From: Prionace glauca
Taxonomy: Eukaryota > Chordata > Chondrichthyes > Carcharhiniformes > Carcharhinidae
Assembly (NCBI GenBank): GCA_037974335.1
Contig: CM075760.1
Span: 8,119,432 to 8,183,431, forward strand
Direction: 5' to 3'
DNA: 64,000 nt
The position numbers were made by a program, and so were the translations under genes. Numbering within the stretch: position 1 is the first letter of the stretch; each line of letters starts with the position of its first letter. Positions 21,262-31,115 of the stretch are shown in pieces. The notes below the pieces were generated by a model. The model was not told the origin of the DNA and did no database searches. It saw nothing but the letters and a program-made list of their open reading frames with translations.

Positions 21262-21725
21262 AGTCTGAAAGCGCAGTAATACACGGCGACGTCAGCCAGC
21301 TTCAGGTCCCGGACAGTTAAACTGGTGAATTTATTCTCAGGCTGGAGCTCAACAGAGAAACGGCTTTTGGCAAAATCGGCTTTATCTTCACCACTGGTCG
21401 AGCCTTTCCACAATATAAACTCAGGCTGTGAGTCTGAGTGCTGCCGGTACCAGTATAGATAGTAGGAGCTCATTTTAGTATCATATTTACAATTTAAAGT
21501 CACCGCTTCTCCTTCTGTCCTCACATCTGAGGAAGGCGATTGAGTGACAGAATCTCCATAAATCAGATCTGAAAAACAAATATAAAAAATATCTGACTGG
21601 CGACTGTTGAAAATTTTGTTTTACACCATGTTTCAAAAATGTAAAAAACAAAGTTGAAATGTGTTTGGTCCACATTTACCTGTCAGAAATATTGCCCACA
21701 CAACCCAGATGCTGAGCAGCCGCAT
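21262..21725 (-). CDS. TCR alpha/delta-type V segment V2, apparently functional
   Basis: Leader exon 21680-21725 (46 nt, MRLLSIWVVWAIFLTG-type peptide, GTAAAT donor) and V exon 21262-21568 after a TTTTTCAG acceptor, phase matched. Mature domain: GDSVTQSPSS start, Cys in LNCKY, WYRQHSDSQPEFILWKGS framework 2/CDR2, FAKSRFSVEL, and terminal DVAVYYCAFR. No disruption. The frame runs on through the RSS. Minus orientation, same as V3. The short 111-bp leader intron is typical of V genes and matches that of V3 (122 bp), unlike the ~0.5-kb intron of V1/V8, which marks a separate family. Confidence 0.94.
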
Positions 21726-21859
21726 TGTCTCTGTCTGCTCTGTGGAAGAGGAGTTGGGGATTTTGAAGACATGTTCTAAACCCCGCCCTCAGTAATCTGC
21801 TGTGAGTCTCAGGATGTTTTCACTTCACTTCCTGATGTTCCCAGTGACATTGAGAATAG

Positions 21860-22835
21860 GCAGGCTGGTGAGCTGGCTGTCAATGGTTGGAAACACTCAG
21901 AGCCGGGGAACAGTCAGTGCTTTATGGAAGGAATATTTCCGTTTTCCACAGCAGATGGTGACAGTTAAACCCGATTCTGATTATTGTGACCGCCAAACTC
22001 AGGCTTGTTCCAGGATTTGGTTCATTCAGGATCAGTCCGTTTAAGCTTTACCATCGGCTCAGCCTTGACTGCGAGATTTCCCTCATGAAACACTGAGACA
22101 ATTATTGAACACTTATTGCATTTTATGTCGGAGTGGTTGATTGACTCATCACATTGTCAGCGATCCTGCCGTTCGAAGAGAAACTCCCAATTCAAGGAAG
22201 GAGCGGTTCTACCGCCGTTCAGCGGGTCTGATAATCAGGTATGGGAATCCTTCCCAACATAGTTCAAAGGAAGGGATATGTGTTTGTGACGGTATGCTTA
22301 AAATGTATACCTGCCGCTTTGGACGAAGGTACTGGCTGTCACTGTACATTCCGTGGAACAATCTTGAAGAATAAACATTTCCACTAATGTAACGTCTCTC
22401 AATAGCACCTCTGTTTAAAATTACTAACTTCAATCGGGTTAGTTATCCTGTATTCAATGAGCCATCACCCTCGGAGTTTGAAATTTGTTTAAGAGGTAAT
22501 AATGTCAGCACTTCCAGTAATTCGACAATCGTGCGTTCAAAACACGAGAGTAAAGTTCAGACAGCAGATAAACAGTCTCCTGAGGATATGTAAAGCTTGT
22601 CCTCATTACCTACAATTCAATACCAGCCGGCTGGGAAAACCTTTTCGGTGTCACTTCCATTCATAAAAGAAATGAATGCGGTGCTGAAATGATTACAGTG
22701 TAATAATTCAGAAAGCAACTCTCACAATGGGTTTTCATTCACATTTTCATATCCTTTTCCACATCAGACATACGTTCTCTCACTCGTTCTGGCCTCTGAT
22801 CAATATCAGGCTCCAATCCTGCTACAATGCGGGTG
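21860..22835. other. No gene recognised
   Basis: No recognisable gene, RSS or repeat. Open frames here are short and without similarity that I know. Confidence 0.4.
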
Positions 22836-23122
22836 TTTTTAAGAACATAAGAAATAGGAGCAGGAGTAGGCCATCTAGCCCTTCGAGCCTGCCCCGCCAT
22901 TCAATAAGATCATGGCTGACCTGTCGTGGCTCAGTTCCACCTTCCCGCCCTCTCCCCATAACCCTTAATCCCTTGTCTTATCAAAAACCCATCAACCCGC
23001 TTCTTAAAAATATTTAGCGAGGCAGCCTCCACCACTTCAACGGGCAGAGAATTCCAGAGATTCACCACCCTTTGAGTGAAGAAGTTCCTCCTCAACTCTG
23101 TTCTAAACCGCCTCCCCTTTTT
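22836..23122 (-). mobile_element. CR1 LINE 3' fragment (subfamily 1)
   Basis: From AAGAACATAAGAAATAGGAG to GTTCTAAACCGCCTCCCCTT: the last ~90 codons of the CR1 ORF plus tail on the minus strand. Confidence 0.9.
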
Positions 23123-23194
23123 GTAATGATTATTGACCACTTTATCTTCTTCAAAACATTGAAGCAAATTGGGTTCAAGCATTTAAATTATCAT

Positions 23195-23435
23195 TGCAAA
23201 CAGTGCAGAAGGAGGCTATTTGTCCCATCAAGTCTGCATCCTTCGCAATCACACCGAGGCCCAGTCCCCATAGTCCCTACTAGTTTCTCTAACACTAAAG
23301 GGCAATTTAATATGGTCAATCAACCTAACTTTGGACTGTGAGGGGAAACCGGAGAACCCAGACGAGAAAGTGCAAACTCCACAGAGGCAGTGACCAGAGG
23401 CCCCGGCGCTGTGAGGCAACGTGCCACCCAATGGT
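23195..23435 (-). mobile_element. SINE, degraded
   Basis: Minus orientation, with the AGTGCAGAAGGAGGCTATTT block, GGGCAATTTAATATGGTCAA and TTTGGACTGTGAGGGGAAAC in the same order as in the GPCR-intron SINE. Confidence 0.65.
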
Positions 23436-23933
23436 GCCTATTCGAAGAAATGTTCCAATGGCGATGGACAGAAAGGGAGAGAATCTTTGTTATTCATTGG
23501 CCTCGCCTGATAGCTTCCTTTTGTGGCTCAGTGGAGTTTTGCCGGACTGATTAAGATGCCGAGCAGAAAATCAGGTTCTGAATCGTTGAACTAAATATTG
23601 GAAAAAAGGCAAAGCAATTACAGATGAAAAGTGGAAACCAGAGGCAGGAAGGGACAGAGTGAGAAAATAAATTGAAAGGAACAAGGACAATTAACAGGTA
23701 AACAGTTAAGGTTCCACAGATATACTTGTGGAGTCTATTTTTAATGTGTTGCAAATTGAAATCATAAAGTAATATAGTTCTATGAGTGAACCTCACAATC
23801 TATTGTTGTGTTTTGTATTATTTGCAGGTTGAGAAAGATCCCCGTGGCTCTCACACCGCTGAGTGAATTATTGCTGCTCTTCACCGGTATGAGAGCGCCC
23901 TCTGCTGCTCAGTCTCTGGAGTTGTCGCTGTGG

Positions 23934-24095
23934 AATTTTGACTGGGACCCGCGACATCTCTGCAGCAGTGTGGGGACTCATGACACTGAAATACACAGCG
24001 GTGTCGGAGATCAGGACCTTGTTAATCATTACCTCAGTGATCTTGGTAGCTTTACTAAACTTTGATGTCAAAATTTGGGCTTGAAGTTTCTTATC
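23934..24095 (-). pseudogene. V-segment relic V14 (framework 3 and degenerate RSS)
   Basis: Minus strand encodes a framework 3 end: SKFSKATKITEVMINKVLIS followed by DTAVYFSVMS. The second conserved Cys is replaced by Ser (YFS for YYC). Directly after it stands heptamer CACACTG (23972-23966), but the nonamer expected 23 bp further is barely recognisable. Framework 1 and 2 and the leader are missing; a CR1 fragment lies at 24.12 kb. Clearly dead. Confidence 0.75.
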
Positions 24096-24124
24096 CCCCC
24101 AAAGTGATAGAGCATGTGAGAGAT

Positions 24125-24475
24125 GGATACTCAGCCAGAACCTGATGTCCTCGTACGTGAGTCGCTGAAAGTAAACGTGCAGTTAAAGCAGGCAGCAAAG
24201 AAGAAAAATGATTTGCTAACCTTCATAGCAAGAGGGTTTGAGTACAGGAATAGGGATGTTTTGCTGCAATTCTATCGGGCATTGTGGGGCCACACCTGGA
24301 GTATTGTGTGTAGCTTTGACGTCCTCATCCGAGAAAGGATGTCCTCGCTTCAGAGGGATTACAGAGAAGGTTTACCAGGCTGTTTCTTGGGATGTTAGTT
24401 TTGTCATTTCAGTAGAGAATGAATGAGTTAGAATTCTATTTAAAGAGTTCAAAACAGTGAGACGAAATCTCACAA
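24125..24475 (+). mobile_element. Old CR1 fragment, plus strand
   Basis: Encodes NDLLTFIARGFEYRNRDVLL then QFYRAL, the CR1 block before the C-terminal domain, with frame breaks further on. Confidence 0.75.
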
Positions 24476-24489
24476 AAACTAATAAAATT

Positions 24490-24792
24490 CCAGGAGGATT
24501 ACATAGACACATAGAAGCAGGAATACGCCATTCAGCCCATAGAGCCTGCTCCGCCATTCATTTGAACATGGTTGATCATCAAATTTAATATCCTGATTCC
24601 TCTTTCCTCTCATATGCTTTGATCCCTTCAGTCCCAAGAGCTATATCTATTTTCTTCTTGAAATCGGAAAACGTTTTAGTCTCAAATAGTGGTAGTGAAT
24701 TCTATACGTTCACCACCCTTCAGCTGAAGAAATTTCTTCCCATTTGAATTCTAATAGGCTAACCCCTCTTTCTTCAAACTATGACCCCTAGT
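24490..24792 (-). mobile_element. Old CR1 3' end, first part
   Basis: Minus strand CR1 tail from ACATAGACACATAGAAGCAG, then the CAGCCCATAGAGCCTGCTCC block and FTTEG-like C-terminus. Interrupted by the SINE at 24793 and resumed at 25072. Confidence 0.75.
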
Positions 24793-25071
24793 TAGAATCA
24801 TAAAAACCCTACACTTCAGAAAAATGCCATTCGGCCTATCGAGTCTGCACCGACTACAATCCCACCCGGGCCCTACCCCCATATCCCCAATATTTACCCA
24901 CTAATCCCTCAAACTACGCATCTCAGGACGCTAAGGGCAATTTTTTAGCACGGCCAATCAACCTAACCCACACATCTTTGGACTGTGGGAGAAAACCGGA
25001 GCACCCGGAGACACGAGGAGAATGTGCTAACTCCACACAGACAGTGCTAACTACTTTGCTACCATGCCAAG
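24793..25071 (-). mobile_element. SINE nested inside a CR1
   Basis: Contains CATTCGGCCTATCGAGTCTG, CGACTACAATCCCACCCGGG and TTTGGACTGTGGGAGAAAAC. Its two flanks are adjoining parts of the same CR1 copy, so this insertion is younger than that CR1. Confidence 0.8.
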
Positions 25072-25312
25072 TTCTGGACTCCTCCATCACTCGGAACATT
25101 CTTTCTGAATCTTCACTGCTTAACTCTGTTAGGATTTTAAAAGACTTTATCATATCCCGTCTCAGCCTTCGAAACTCCGGTGAATACAATCCTAACCGAT
25201 TTAGTCACTCTTCATATGACAAATCTATCATCCCAGAAATCAGCCTGTTAAATCTTCGCTGTGCTCCCTCTCGAGGATTAGACAGAATAGATCCAGAAAG
25301 TATTTCCCGATA
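25072..25312 (-). mobile_element. Old CR1 3' end, second part
   Basis: Continues the 24490-24792 copy: minus strand has YSPEFRRLRRDMIKSFKILT, the [18 protein letters not shown] equivalent. Confidence 0.75.
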
Positions 25313-25505
25313 ATGGGGGAGTCCAGAACTAAGAGTGGCAGTTTGAAGGTTAGGTTTAAATCTTTTGGGACTGAGGTGAGCAGAGATTTCTTCACCCAGA
25401 GAGTAGCGAAATCATGGAATTCACTACCACAGGAAAGTAGTTGAGGCCAAAACGTTGTGTGTTTTCAAGAAGAAACTAGATGTCGCTCTTCCTTCTCGAG
25501 AATTT
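25313..25505 (+). mobile_element. Old CR1 3' fragment, plus strand
   Basis: Plus strand GGGGGAGTCCAGAACTAAGA to TTTCTTCACCCAGAGAGTAG and GGAATTCACTACCACAGGAA: the FFTQRV-WNSLP block. Lies head to head with the preceding minus copy. Confidence 0.7.
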
Positions 25506-25864
25506 TTGCCGAGTGATTCCTAAGTTTAGAATCAGATGATGCAGCAAATTCTCCAAAGGTCAGTTAATGTTGGTGGCAAATTCTGAAATCCGAATGGCTT
25601 AGAAATTCAAAGCGTTTGGAGATGGGCATGATAATCAGTACATTATGGATACACGGCGATAGCCCGACTCGAAACAAATTCGGCCTCCTGGAGGAGAAAT
25701 TAAACTAGTTCCATAAACCTGTCTCTTGTCCACATCAATCTGTATCCACATTGCCTCTGCTGCTTCTTCCTGTTAAAATGAGCAATGATACATTCAATTG
25801 CATTTTTCTTTTGTTTATTTGAGCAACGAAATGGATTCCATGACCTTTAAAACAAATTAACATT

Positions 25865-25948
25865 TGGCAGTGGTGTGATTCGAACACACTCTCCCACAGT
25901 TATTTGCCATGCTGAATTTAGTAACATAAACTTGTCATCAGCGCTGCC
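25865..25948 (-). tRNA. tRNA-Leu-like relic
   Basis: 84-nt minus-strand stretch that starts GGCAGCG and ends CACTGCCA, with six of seven acceptor pairs, and a perfect T-arm (GTGTG TTCGAAT CACAC). The D and anticodon arms cannot be folded convincingly. Ends and length fit a class II tRNA-Leu relic; identity is tentative. Confidence 0.4.
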
Positions 25949-26014
25949 AGAGGAAGCAATTGGCGTCATATCTGGTGCCGCCAGGAAACAGAATAAATGG
26001 AGTAAGACAAAGTC

Positions 26015-26075
26015 ATAAATCACATTCAGCCTGCTCCACCATTTAATAAGATCAGGGCAAATAAAGTCACCATAG
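26015..26075 (-). mobile_element. CR1 3' tail scrap
   Basis: ATTCAGCCTGCTCCACCATT then TAATAAGATCAGGGCAA is the CR1 3' terminal block (reverse). A plus-strand scrap of the same block lies near 26320-26370. Confidence 0.5.
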
Positions 26076-26079
26076 TCCC

Positions 26080-26850
26080 AGATGAACAAATGTTGTTATT
26101 TATTCATCAGATAATAAAAGAATAACAGTGTGATATTGGAAATCTGAAATAAAAACAGGAAATGCTGGATCAACTCAACAAGTCTGGAGAAAAACATAGT
26201 TAACGTTTCAGATTTAAACCATCATCCTCCAGGGATATTCATCTTATTTGTATATTCACCAGAATAAGATGCTACAGAAAAGTAAACAGAACAGTGTAAA
26301 AGTTGAGGATATTCTTATTGAGCAGCTGAGAATGCTCGAGGGGCCAATTGGCCCACTTATGACCTTATTTCCCATATTTCCCAGTGCGGTCAAGGCAATG
26401 GTTATGGTGATGTGAATGAGTCAGTGTGGCTGGATGATCTTATAATTTCAGGTTCTAGTATCTGTGGTGATTCGGCCTCTGCCAAATTTCCAACTGGTTT
26501 GCTCTTTGAGGCGGGCTTGTTTCTCCTGAGGCCTCTCCCACTCTCTGTGTTTGCCAAAGTGACTCAGCTCACCGATGTGAATAAGCTGTTTTTTCCAACA
26601 CAAACCTGATTCACATTAGTTCAGAAGGTCATGTCAGATGTAAGAGGAGTCTGTTATGCTTAGAAGGAGCTGCGGCAAAGAAGCGGAAGATGAGAATGAT
26701 GTTAATGATGATTGACAGGAATGCATTGGAACCTTGGCGATTTTGTAGATCAAGTACATTTTACACTTTGAAATCAGAATAACGAGATGCCATTTGGAAA
26801 TGCACATTTGCTGTCTGCCTATTTTAGGATTTGAAGTATCGCTGATGTAA
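26080..26850. other. No gene recognised
   Basis: No gene seen. ATATTTGTGATT-like AT-rich sequence; the 65-codon frame at 26412-26609 has no recognisable similarity. Confidence 0.35.
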
Positions 26851-26853
26851 TGT

Positions 26854-26905
26854 GCCCGACTAGCTCAGTCGGTAGAGCATGAGACTCTTAATCTCAGGGG
26901 CGCCA
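26854..26905 (+). pseudogene. tRNA-Lys(CTT) pseudogene, T-arm deleted
   Basis: GCCCGACTAGCTCAGTCGGT, AGAGCATGAGACTCTTAATC and TCAGGG match the first two thirds of tRNA-Lys(CTT) nearly perfectly. Then the sequence jumps to GGCGCCA, the 3' acceptor end, so the variable loop and T-arm (about 20 nt) are missing and box B is lost. Confidence 0.8.
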
Positions 26906-26929
26906 TTATTCTAAAACTTTATTGGGAGA

Positions 26930-27260
26930 ATTCCATTTCTCCAGAATGTCACCGCTTAAAATGAGTCGTTCACAATCTTGCTTTGTTAATATCTCAATCA
27001 CTATTTTCTGAATGAAAAGTGCCTCCACTCCTTTGGAAGTCGGACAGTTTTGTGCTTAATTCAGTGGACAGTTTTTTTAAAAATCATTTAGCACCAGATT
27101 TGAACCCAATTGGGAAATATTTGTGTGAGTGGAAAAAATAAAATCTACTCCATCATTAGCCAGATTTTACCCCGTATCATGATCTCCATCGTCAGAGTTT
27201 TGCACCCTATCAATGTCCTTTTACTGTTCTTGACGATCTGAACATGACATTTTCAACTCA
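26930..27260 (+). repeat. tRNA-bearing low-copy repeat, third copy
   Basis: Aligns in the same direction with 50340-50600: AAAAGTGCCTCCACTCCTTT / AAAACTGCTTCCACCTCACT, GCCAGATTTTACC / GCCAGGTTTTACC and GAACATGACATTTTCAACTC / TGACATGTGACATTTCCAATTC. Strongly diverged. Confidence 0.55.
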
Positions 27261-27335
27261 ACGCAAACCTGGCTAATAGTGGAGTAGATTTTACTTTTTC
27301 CACTTACACACATAATTTCCAGATTTGGGTTTAAG
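27096..27335. repeat. Imperfect inverted repeat, arms about 68 bp, loop about 105 bp
   Basis: Left arm 27096-27163 and right arm 27269-27335 are reverse complements with scattered mismatches, sharing TAAAATCTACTCCA, GTGGAAAAA and ATTAGCCAG. It could form a hairpin if transcribed. No terminal features of a transposon were found. Confidence 0.8.
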
Positions 27336-27629
27336 ATTCGCATTCAGTTATGAAATTTAATAGTACTTGAGAGTTGTGATAAGCTGGTGTTGTTCCGCGG
27401 CTTTACTACAGTAAGGTTTATATAGGAGGATGCCAATAATTCTCTTTGAATGTGATGAGCTACAATGAAACTTAATGCAGTAGGAGGTAATGTACTCAGT
27501 ATTACGGGGGAACCAGCATAGACACTTTAAATATGAATTGTTGTGGGTAATTGACACGATTACGGAATGGGACTGATTCAAACTGGCAGAAGTATTGCAT
27601 GATCACTTGCAGGTTTCTGTGGTGTGTTC

Positions 27630-27701
27630 GGTTCTGTGGTGTAATGGTGAGCACTCTGGACTTTGAATCCAGCGAACCGAGTTCAAATCTCGATAGAACC
27701 T
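27630..27701 (+). tRNA. tRNA-Gln(TTG), nearly intact
   Basis: 72 nt: GGTTCTGTGGTGTAATGGTG, AGCACTCTGGACTTTGAATC, CAGCGAACCGAGTTCAAATC, TCGATAGAACCT. Acceptor stem pairs over seven positions (one G-T), anticodon stem CTGGA/TCCAG is perfect with TTG in the loop, T-stem has one C-A mismatch. A TTTCTTT run follows within two bases, a possible Pol III terminator. The best preserved tRNA in the window; activity is uncertain because of the T-stem mismatch. Confidence 0.8.
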
Positions 27702-28205
27702 TTCTTTAATTTCTCAATTAATCAGATGATTAATTTGGTGAAGGGCATTTCAATTCAATCACCCCAAATGAATATATGGTATAAACAAGACACGTTCATG
27801 GGGCCCGGGAAACTAACATGGGTGATAGGAGAAAGAGGGTGATGGCAGAAGGCTGCCTTTGGGGCTGGAAGCCAGCGTCCAATGGCGTTTCAGAAGAACC
27901 TATGCCGGCTCCCCCATTCTTCGTCATTTATATAAATTACATAGATGATTATGTGGGGGTAAGATTGGTATCTTGAGAATAGATGTTTAAAAATGAACTT
28001 TTTTTTCTACCTGCGATACCTGTAATAATCTCAGGAAGAAATCACACTGCACAACAAAAATATATTCACAGTTCAGCTGCTGGAAAGGGAAGGTGGTTGT
28101 GGCGATTAAATAAAGCTTCCACCAATTATTATTCTGTTCTTTCTAACGAGATCAGTTCCTCGCCTTCAGTTCCTATATTGGAAACTGCTCTCGGTCTGTC
28201 TGTTT
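27702..28205. other. No gene recognised
   Basis: No coding feature. A short stretch near 27900-27950 (CCATTCTTCGTCATTTATAT, AAATTACATAGATGATTATG) resembles a decayed reverse-transcriptase fragment but is too short to classify. Confidence 0.35.
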
Positions 28206-28208
28206 GAA

Positions 28209-28462
28209 GTGTGGTGTTTGCCAAAGTTATTCACTGGTATCAGAGGCGTTTCAACCGGAGCCCAATTTATTCTCTCTCATTCCATGGGGGAATTGTGCGT
28301 AATCCCAACAGTGTTCAGTACTGAGACCAGCGAGATCCTGATCATTTTGTCGATGTTGAGATCAATCCATTCCCTGACCACTCACTCCTTACCCCTCGCA
28401 CTGAGCGAAGCGCAGGATAGGATATATTTTATGGCAAAGATGTGTAGCAAAGAGTGGATCCA
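28209..28462 (-). repeat. Inverted copy of the V1/V8 leader intron
   Basis: Reverse complement of about 36062-36325, the intron right after the V8 leader exon: shared words include CACTGAGCGAAGCGCAGGAT, ATCCTGATCATTTT-like and TTGAGATCAATCCATTCCCT. The leader exon itself is not present; homology ends at 28462. Confidence 0.85.
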
Positions 28463-28475
28463 TTTGCGTTCCACA

Positions 28476-28846
28476 TGCAACATGACTTACATTTATAAAT
28501 TCTCATCTTGAACATTTCAATTGAAATTCCAAGGCAAGCAGAGCTTTATGAGCAGAATGGTTCAGATTCCCATCCCCTTTAATATGACCAAGTTGTTTCT
28601 GATTTCACTACAGAGGTTGTCTATTAAACAATGACTGAACACAGGAGGTGAATGTGAGAAGCTGAAGTTTCCAGTTGAAGAGGTTCCCAGTGTCTCTGAG
28701 CAGCTGAACTGGGGAAGCCTTTGGGCAGAGACTGTCCTGCTGCTATTTCCCTTCCTGGCCACCAGGGGTCGCTGTAATACGCCCAGGCGCTGCTCCGCCC
28801 AGTGTCACCTCTTGCCCACACCGGCCCAGCCGCTGCTCGTTAGCGG
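28476..28846 (-). repeat. Inverted duplication arm (partner 7870-8262)
   Basis: Contains GGTTCAGATTCCCATCCCCT, GAAGCTGAAGTTTCCAGTTG, GCCACCAGGGGTCGCTGTAA in reverse order and strand to 7870-8262. Confidence 0.85.
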
Positions 28847-28849
28847 AAC

Positions 28850-29420
28850 ATCCGGGACTTGAAGAGAGGCGGGGCCAGCCGCCATATTGCCGTGACGTCA
28901 TTGTCAGCCCTTCCCCCCCCCCCCCCCCCCCCGTCGAGGAAAAAGCGACGGTTCAGAAATGTAGAAAATGAGAGAAATTCCCACCCGGAAATCCCGCCGG
29001 GAGCGGAATTAAAATTAAATAAAATACATATTTTTATAAAGCGGCAGGTGGCGGAACCGCGCATGTGCTGTAGTATTTTCCCAGAGCGCACCGCGCGGGG
29101 GTGATTGAAAAACAGACGCAATAAAAACAGAAACGATGTTCCCGAATGGAGAAGGAACCGAAAGTCTGACGGGTGAGGATGTGAATAATAATCATCAAGA
29201 TTCAAAATATTAAAAGATTAAAATGGAACTCCCTGGGCGCATATGCGGGAGAGGATTTCAACCAAAGTGCAGCGCGCGGGACGCCGTCTCCCCTGGCAAC
29301 GCAAGATGGCGGCTGGACTTCTCCCCTGGCAACGCAACATGGCCGCTGGCCGTTTCCCCTGGCAACGCGGGCGATGTGTGTGATTGTGGCGCAGGCGCAG
29401 TGAGGTCTGCCTGCAGCCCA
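28850..29420. promoter_or_regulatory. CpG-rich promoter-like region
   Basis: Locally CpG-rich in an AT-rich setting. Motifs seen: GCCGCCATATTG and AAGATGGCGGC (YY1-like), a TGACGTCA CRE palindrome at 28893-28900, C20 at 28913-28932, GGCGCAGGCGCAG (NRF1-like) at 29388-29400, and three CCCTGGCAACGC boxes spaced 33 bp apart. Resembles a housekeeping-type, possibly bidirectional promoter. No coding exon could be attached to it. Confidence 0.55.
29289..29372 (+). repeat. 33-bp tandem array with RFX half-site-like boxes
   Basis: TCCCCTGGCAACGC occurs three times, the CCCTGGCAAC cores starting at 29291, 29324 and 29357, exactly 33 bp apart. GGCAAC is the half-site of the RFX X-box; that assignment is by motif only. 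Confidence 0.7.
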
Positions 29421-29689
29421 TTGTCCAGATTGCCCCAAGTGGATGTGGTGGGGATGATGCAGCAGATGGAGCAACAATCCCAGTTTCAATGGGGGGAGAG
29501 AAGCTGCAATGCTGCTCCCTGTTGTTCACTCCTCTCCCCAGTCTCAGCATTGCAGAGTGTTGCAAAATCAAAATGACAAAGGCAGCAGCTGTTGCAGTAA
29601 TAACATCAAATTAATAAAACATGTGATAAACTGCAACAATGAAAACCCGCAATCCGATGCAGCAACATAAAATTGAAAGTCGCTCTTTC
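29421..29689. other. No gene recognised
   Basis: Transition from CpG-rich to AT-rich sequence. Open frames on both strands reflect the GC-rich composition. Confidence 0.35.
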
Positions 29690-30190
29690 ACAGATGATGC
29701 CCCAAGACCTCATCTTTCGCTAAAACTTGTAGAACCGTCAGTTTCCCCTGTCACAGGTGACAGCTGGAGTTACAGGAAACGGCACAGTGGTTAACACTGT
29801 TACCTCTCAGCGCCAGGGACTCGGGTTCGATTCCTGGCTTGGGTCACTATCCGTGTGTGGAGTTTGCACACCTCCCAGTATCTGCGTGGGTTTCCTCCGT
29901 GTGCTCCGGTTTCTTCCCACAGTCCGAAGGACGTTAGCTGTATTTGCCGTGCTGAATTCTCGATCAGTGTACCCGAATAAGCGCCGTGGTGTGGCGACTA
30001 GGGAATTTTCACAGTAACTTAATTGCATTGTGAATGTAAGCCTTACTTGTGAATAATAAACTTTACTTCAAAATCTGCGCGTCTAGACACCACCACAAAC
30101 CACAGCGCATTTAGTTCAAGAGGCGATGTGTGAATTACGGAAGCTGTAGAACAGAAACAGGCCTTCTGGACCAGAAATTCTGGGATCCAT
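29690..30190 (-). repeat. Inverted copy of the V8 downstream region (partner 38310-38515)
   Basis: Reverse complement of 38515-38310: TAGAACCGTCAGTTTCCCCT, ACAGCTGGAGTTACAGGAAA and GAATTACGGAAG are shared. A SINE (29782-30067) splits this copy right after GGAGTTACAGGAAA, and is absent from the partner. Confidence 0.8.
29782..30067 (+). mobile_element. Complete-looking tRNA-headed SINE
   Basis: GGCACAGTGGTTAACACTGT and CGGGTTCGATTCCTGGCTTG form a tRNA-like head with box B; GTGCTCCGGTTTCTTCCCAC, the GTGGCGACTAGGGAATTTTC block and the TGTAAGCCTTACTTG... AATAAACTTTACTT tail follow. Family resembles the elasmobranch HE1-type SINEs; the name is from memory. Confidence 0.85.
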
Positions 30191-30705
30191 CTCCACTTCA
30201 TGGATATAGAGGATGTTTTCCTTATCCGGTCACACAGGTTGATGATCTGCTTGTAAATTCTTCCAATAAGCCGAATGACAAGTGAAAACAACAGGAGAGT
30301 TTCCTGCAGGAGTTACTGCCGGAGGAAATGGAAACAACTGCCCGACTTTGTCAGGTATCATCACGGAGCAAGCTAATGGGAATCTCTGGTTATCTAGCGC
30401 CACCTCAGGGCATGGTACCTGGTCCATGGCACCTACCGTATTACTAACTGAAATGTTTTGCTGAGCCCAAATTGTCTGCTTTGTTTTCTACAATGACAAC
30501 GAAAGAGTTTGGGTCATCAAATTCTATAAATATTCTCATATTCATTCCCTAAACTGCCACGTTGCTTTTTTGGTGATGTATTTTTTAGTAATAAACCATT
30601 TATTGTAATTAATAGTTTGAGAATTCACCAGGATTTTAGGTTCCGTTTCAGACTCATTCTGATCACAATGTTTGCCTAACGCTCTGTTATGTTGAGTGAG
30701 GCTCT
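30191..30705. other. No gene recognised
   Basis: Region downstream of V4 on the minus strand; no gene. The 60-65-codon frames on both strands overlap each other and have no known similarity. Confidence 0.35.
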
Positions 30706-30708
30706 GAC

Positions 30709-30747
30709 AGTTTTTGTACAGGTTCAGCCCAGCTCTGTGTCTCTGTG
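30709..30747 (-). promoter_or_regulatory. V4 recombination signal, 23-bp spacer, intact
   Basis: Minus strand heptamer CACAGAG (30747-30741), 23-bp spacer, nonamer ACAAAAACT (30717-30709). Same unusual heptamer as V1 and V8. Confidence 0.9.
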
Positions 30748-30930
30748 GGTCTCAGTGCGCAATAATACACCCCGGAGTCTGTCAGCTCTGTTTTAGACAC
30801 TTTCAACGGGACGGTGCGTGTTGTATCATTGAACTCCGCTGAGAAACGGCCCCCAGGGGATCTCCCTGTGTTCCCAGTGAATTTATTTGTTTGCAGCAGA
30901 TACTCCATAGTTTCACCAAGATTTCCCAGT
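30748..30930 (-). pseudogene. Truncated V segment V4 (V1/V8 family)
   Basis: Minus strand retains framework 2 end through CDR3: ETMEYLLQTNKFTGN, SPGGRFSAEFNDTTRTVPLK, and DSGVYYCALR. It matches V1/V8 closely and carries the same RSS. The leader, framework 1 and the first Cys are lost upstream of about 30930, so it cannot make a receptor, though RAG could still cut its RSS. Its leader-intron relative lies separately at 28.2-28.46 kb. Confidence 0.88.
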
Positions 30931-31115
30931 TAAAGGGCTGCTCGGAACCCGGGAAACTACTATAAAGGCGGATTTTACAGAGAATGATACATTCAGCATC
31001 GCAGAAATAAAGCATCCGGGCAATTTAGTATTTTTATTATGTTCTAGTCATATTAACAGTTCATGAACCAGGTCACAGATCTGATTCAGTGAGAGGAGGT
31101 GAGAGTGTCTTTGCT

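Noticed and set aside
27096-27335. Miniature inverted-repeat transposon
   Set aside because: The arms derive from the tRNA-bearing repeat unit, no terminal motif or target-site duplication was seen, and the arms are internal rather than terminal.
29202-29614. Overlapping frames of 95-117 codons on both strands
   Set aside because: GC-rich promoter-like sequence lacks stops; frames follow the 33-bp repeat and have no protein-like conservation.
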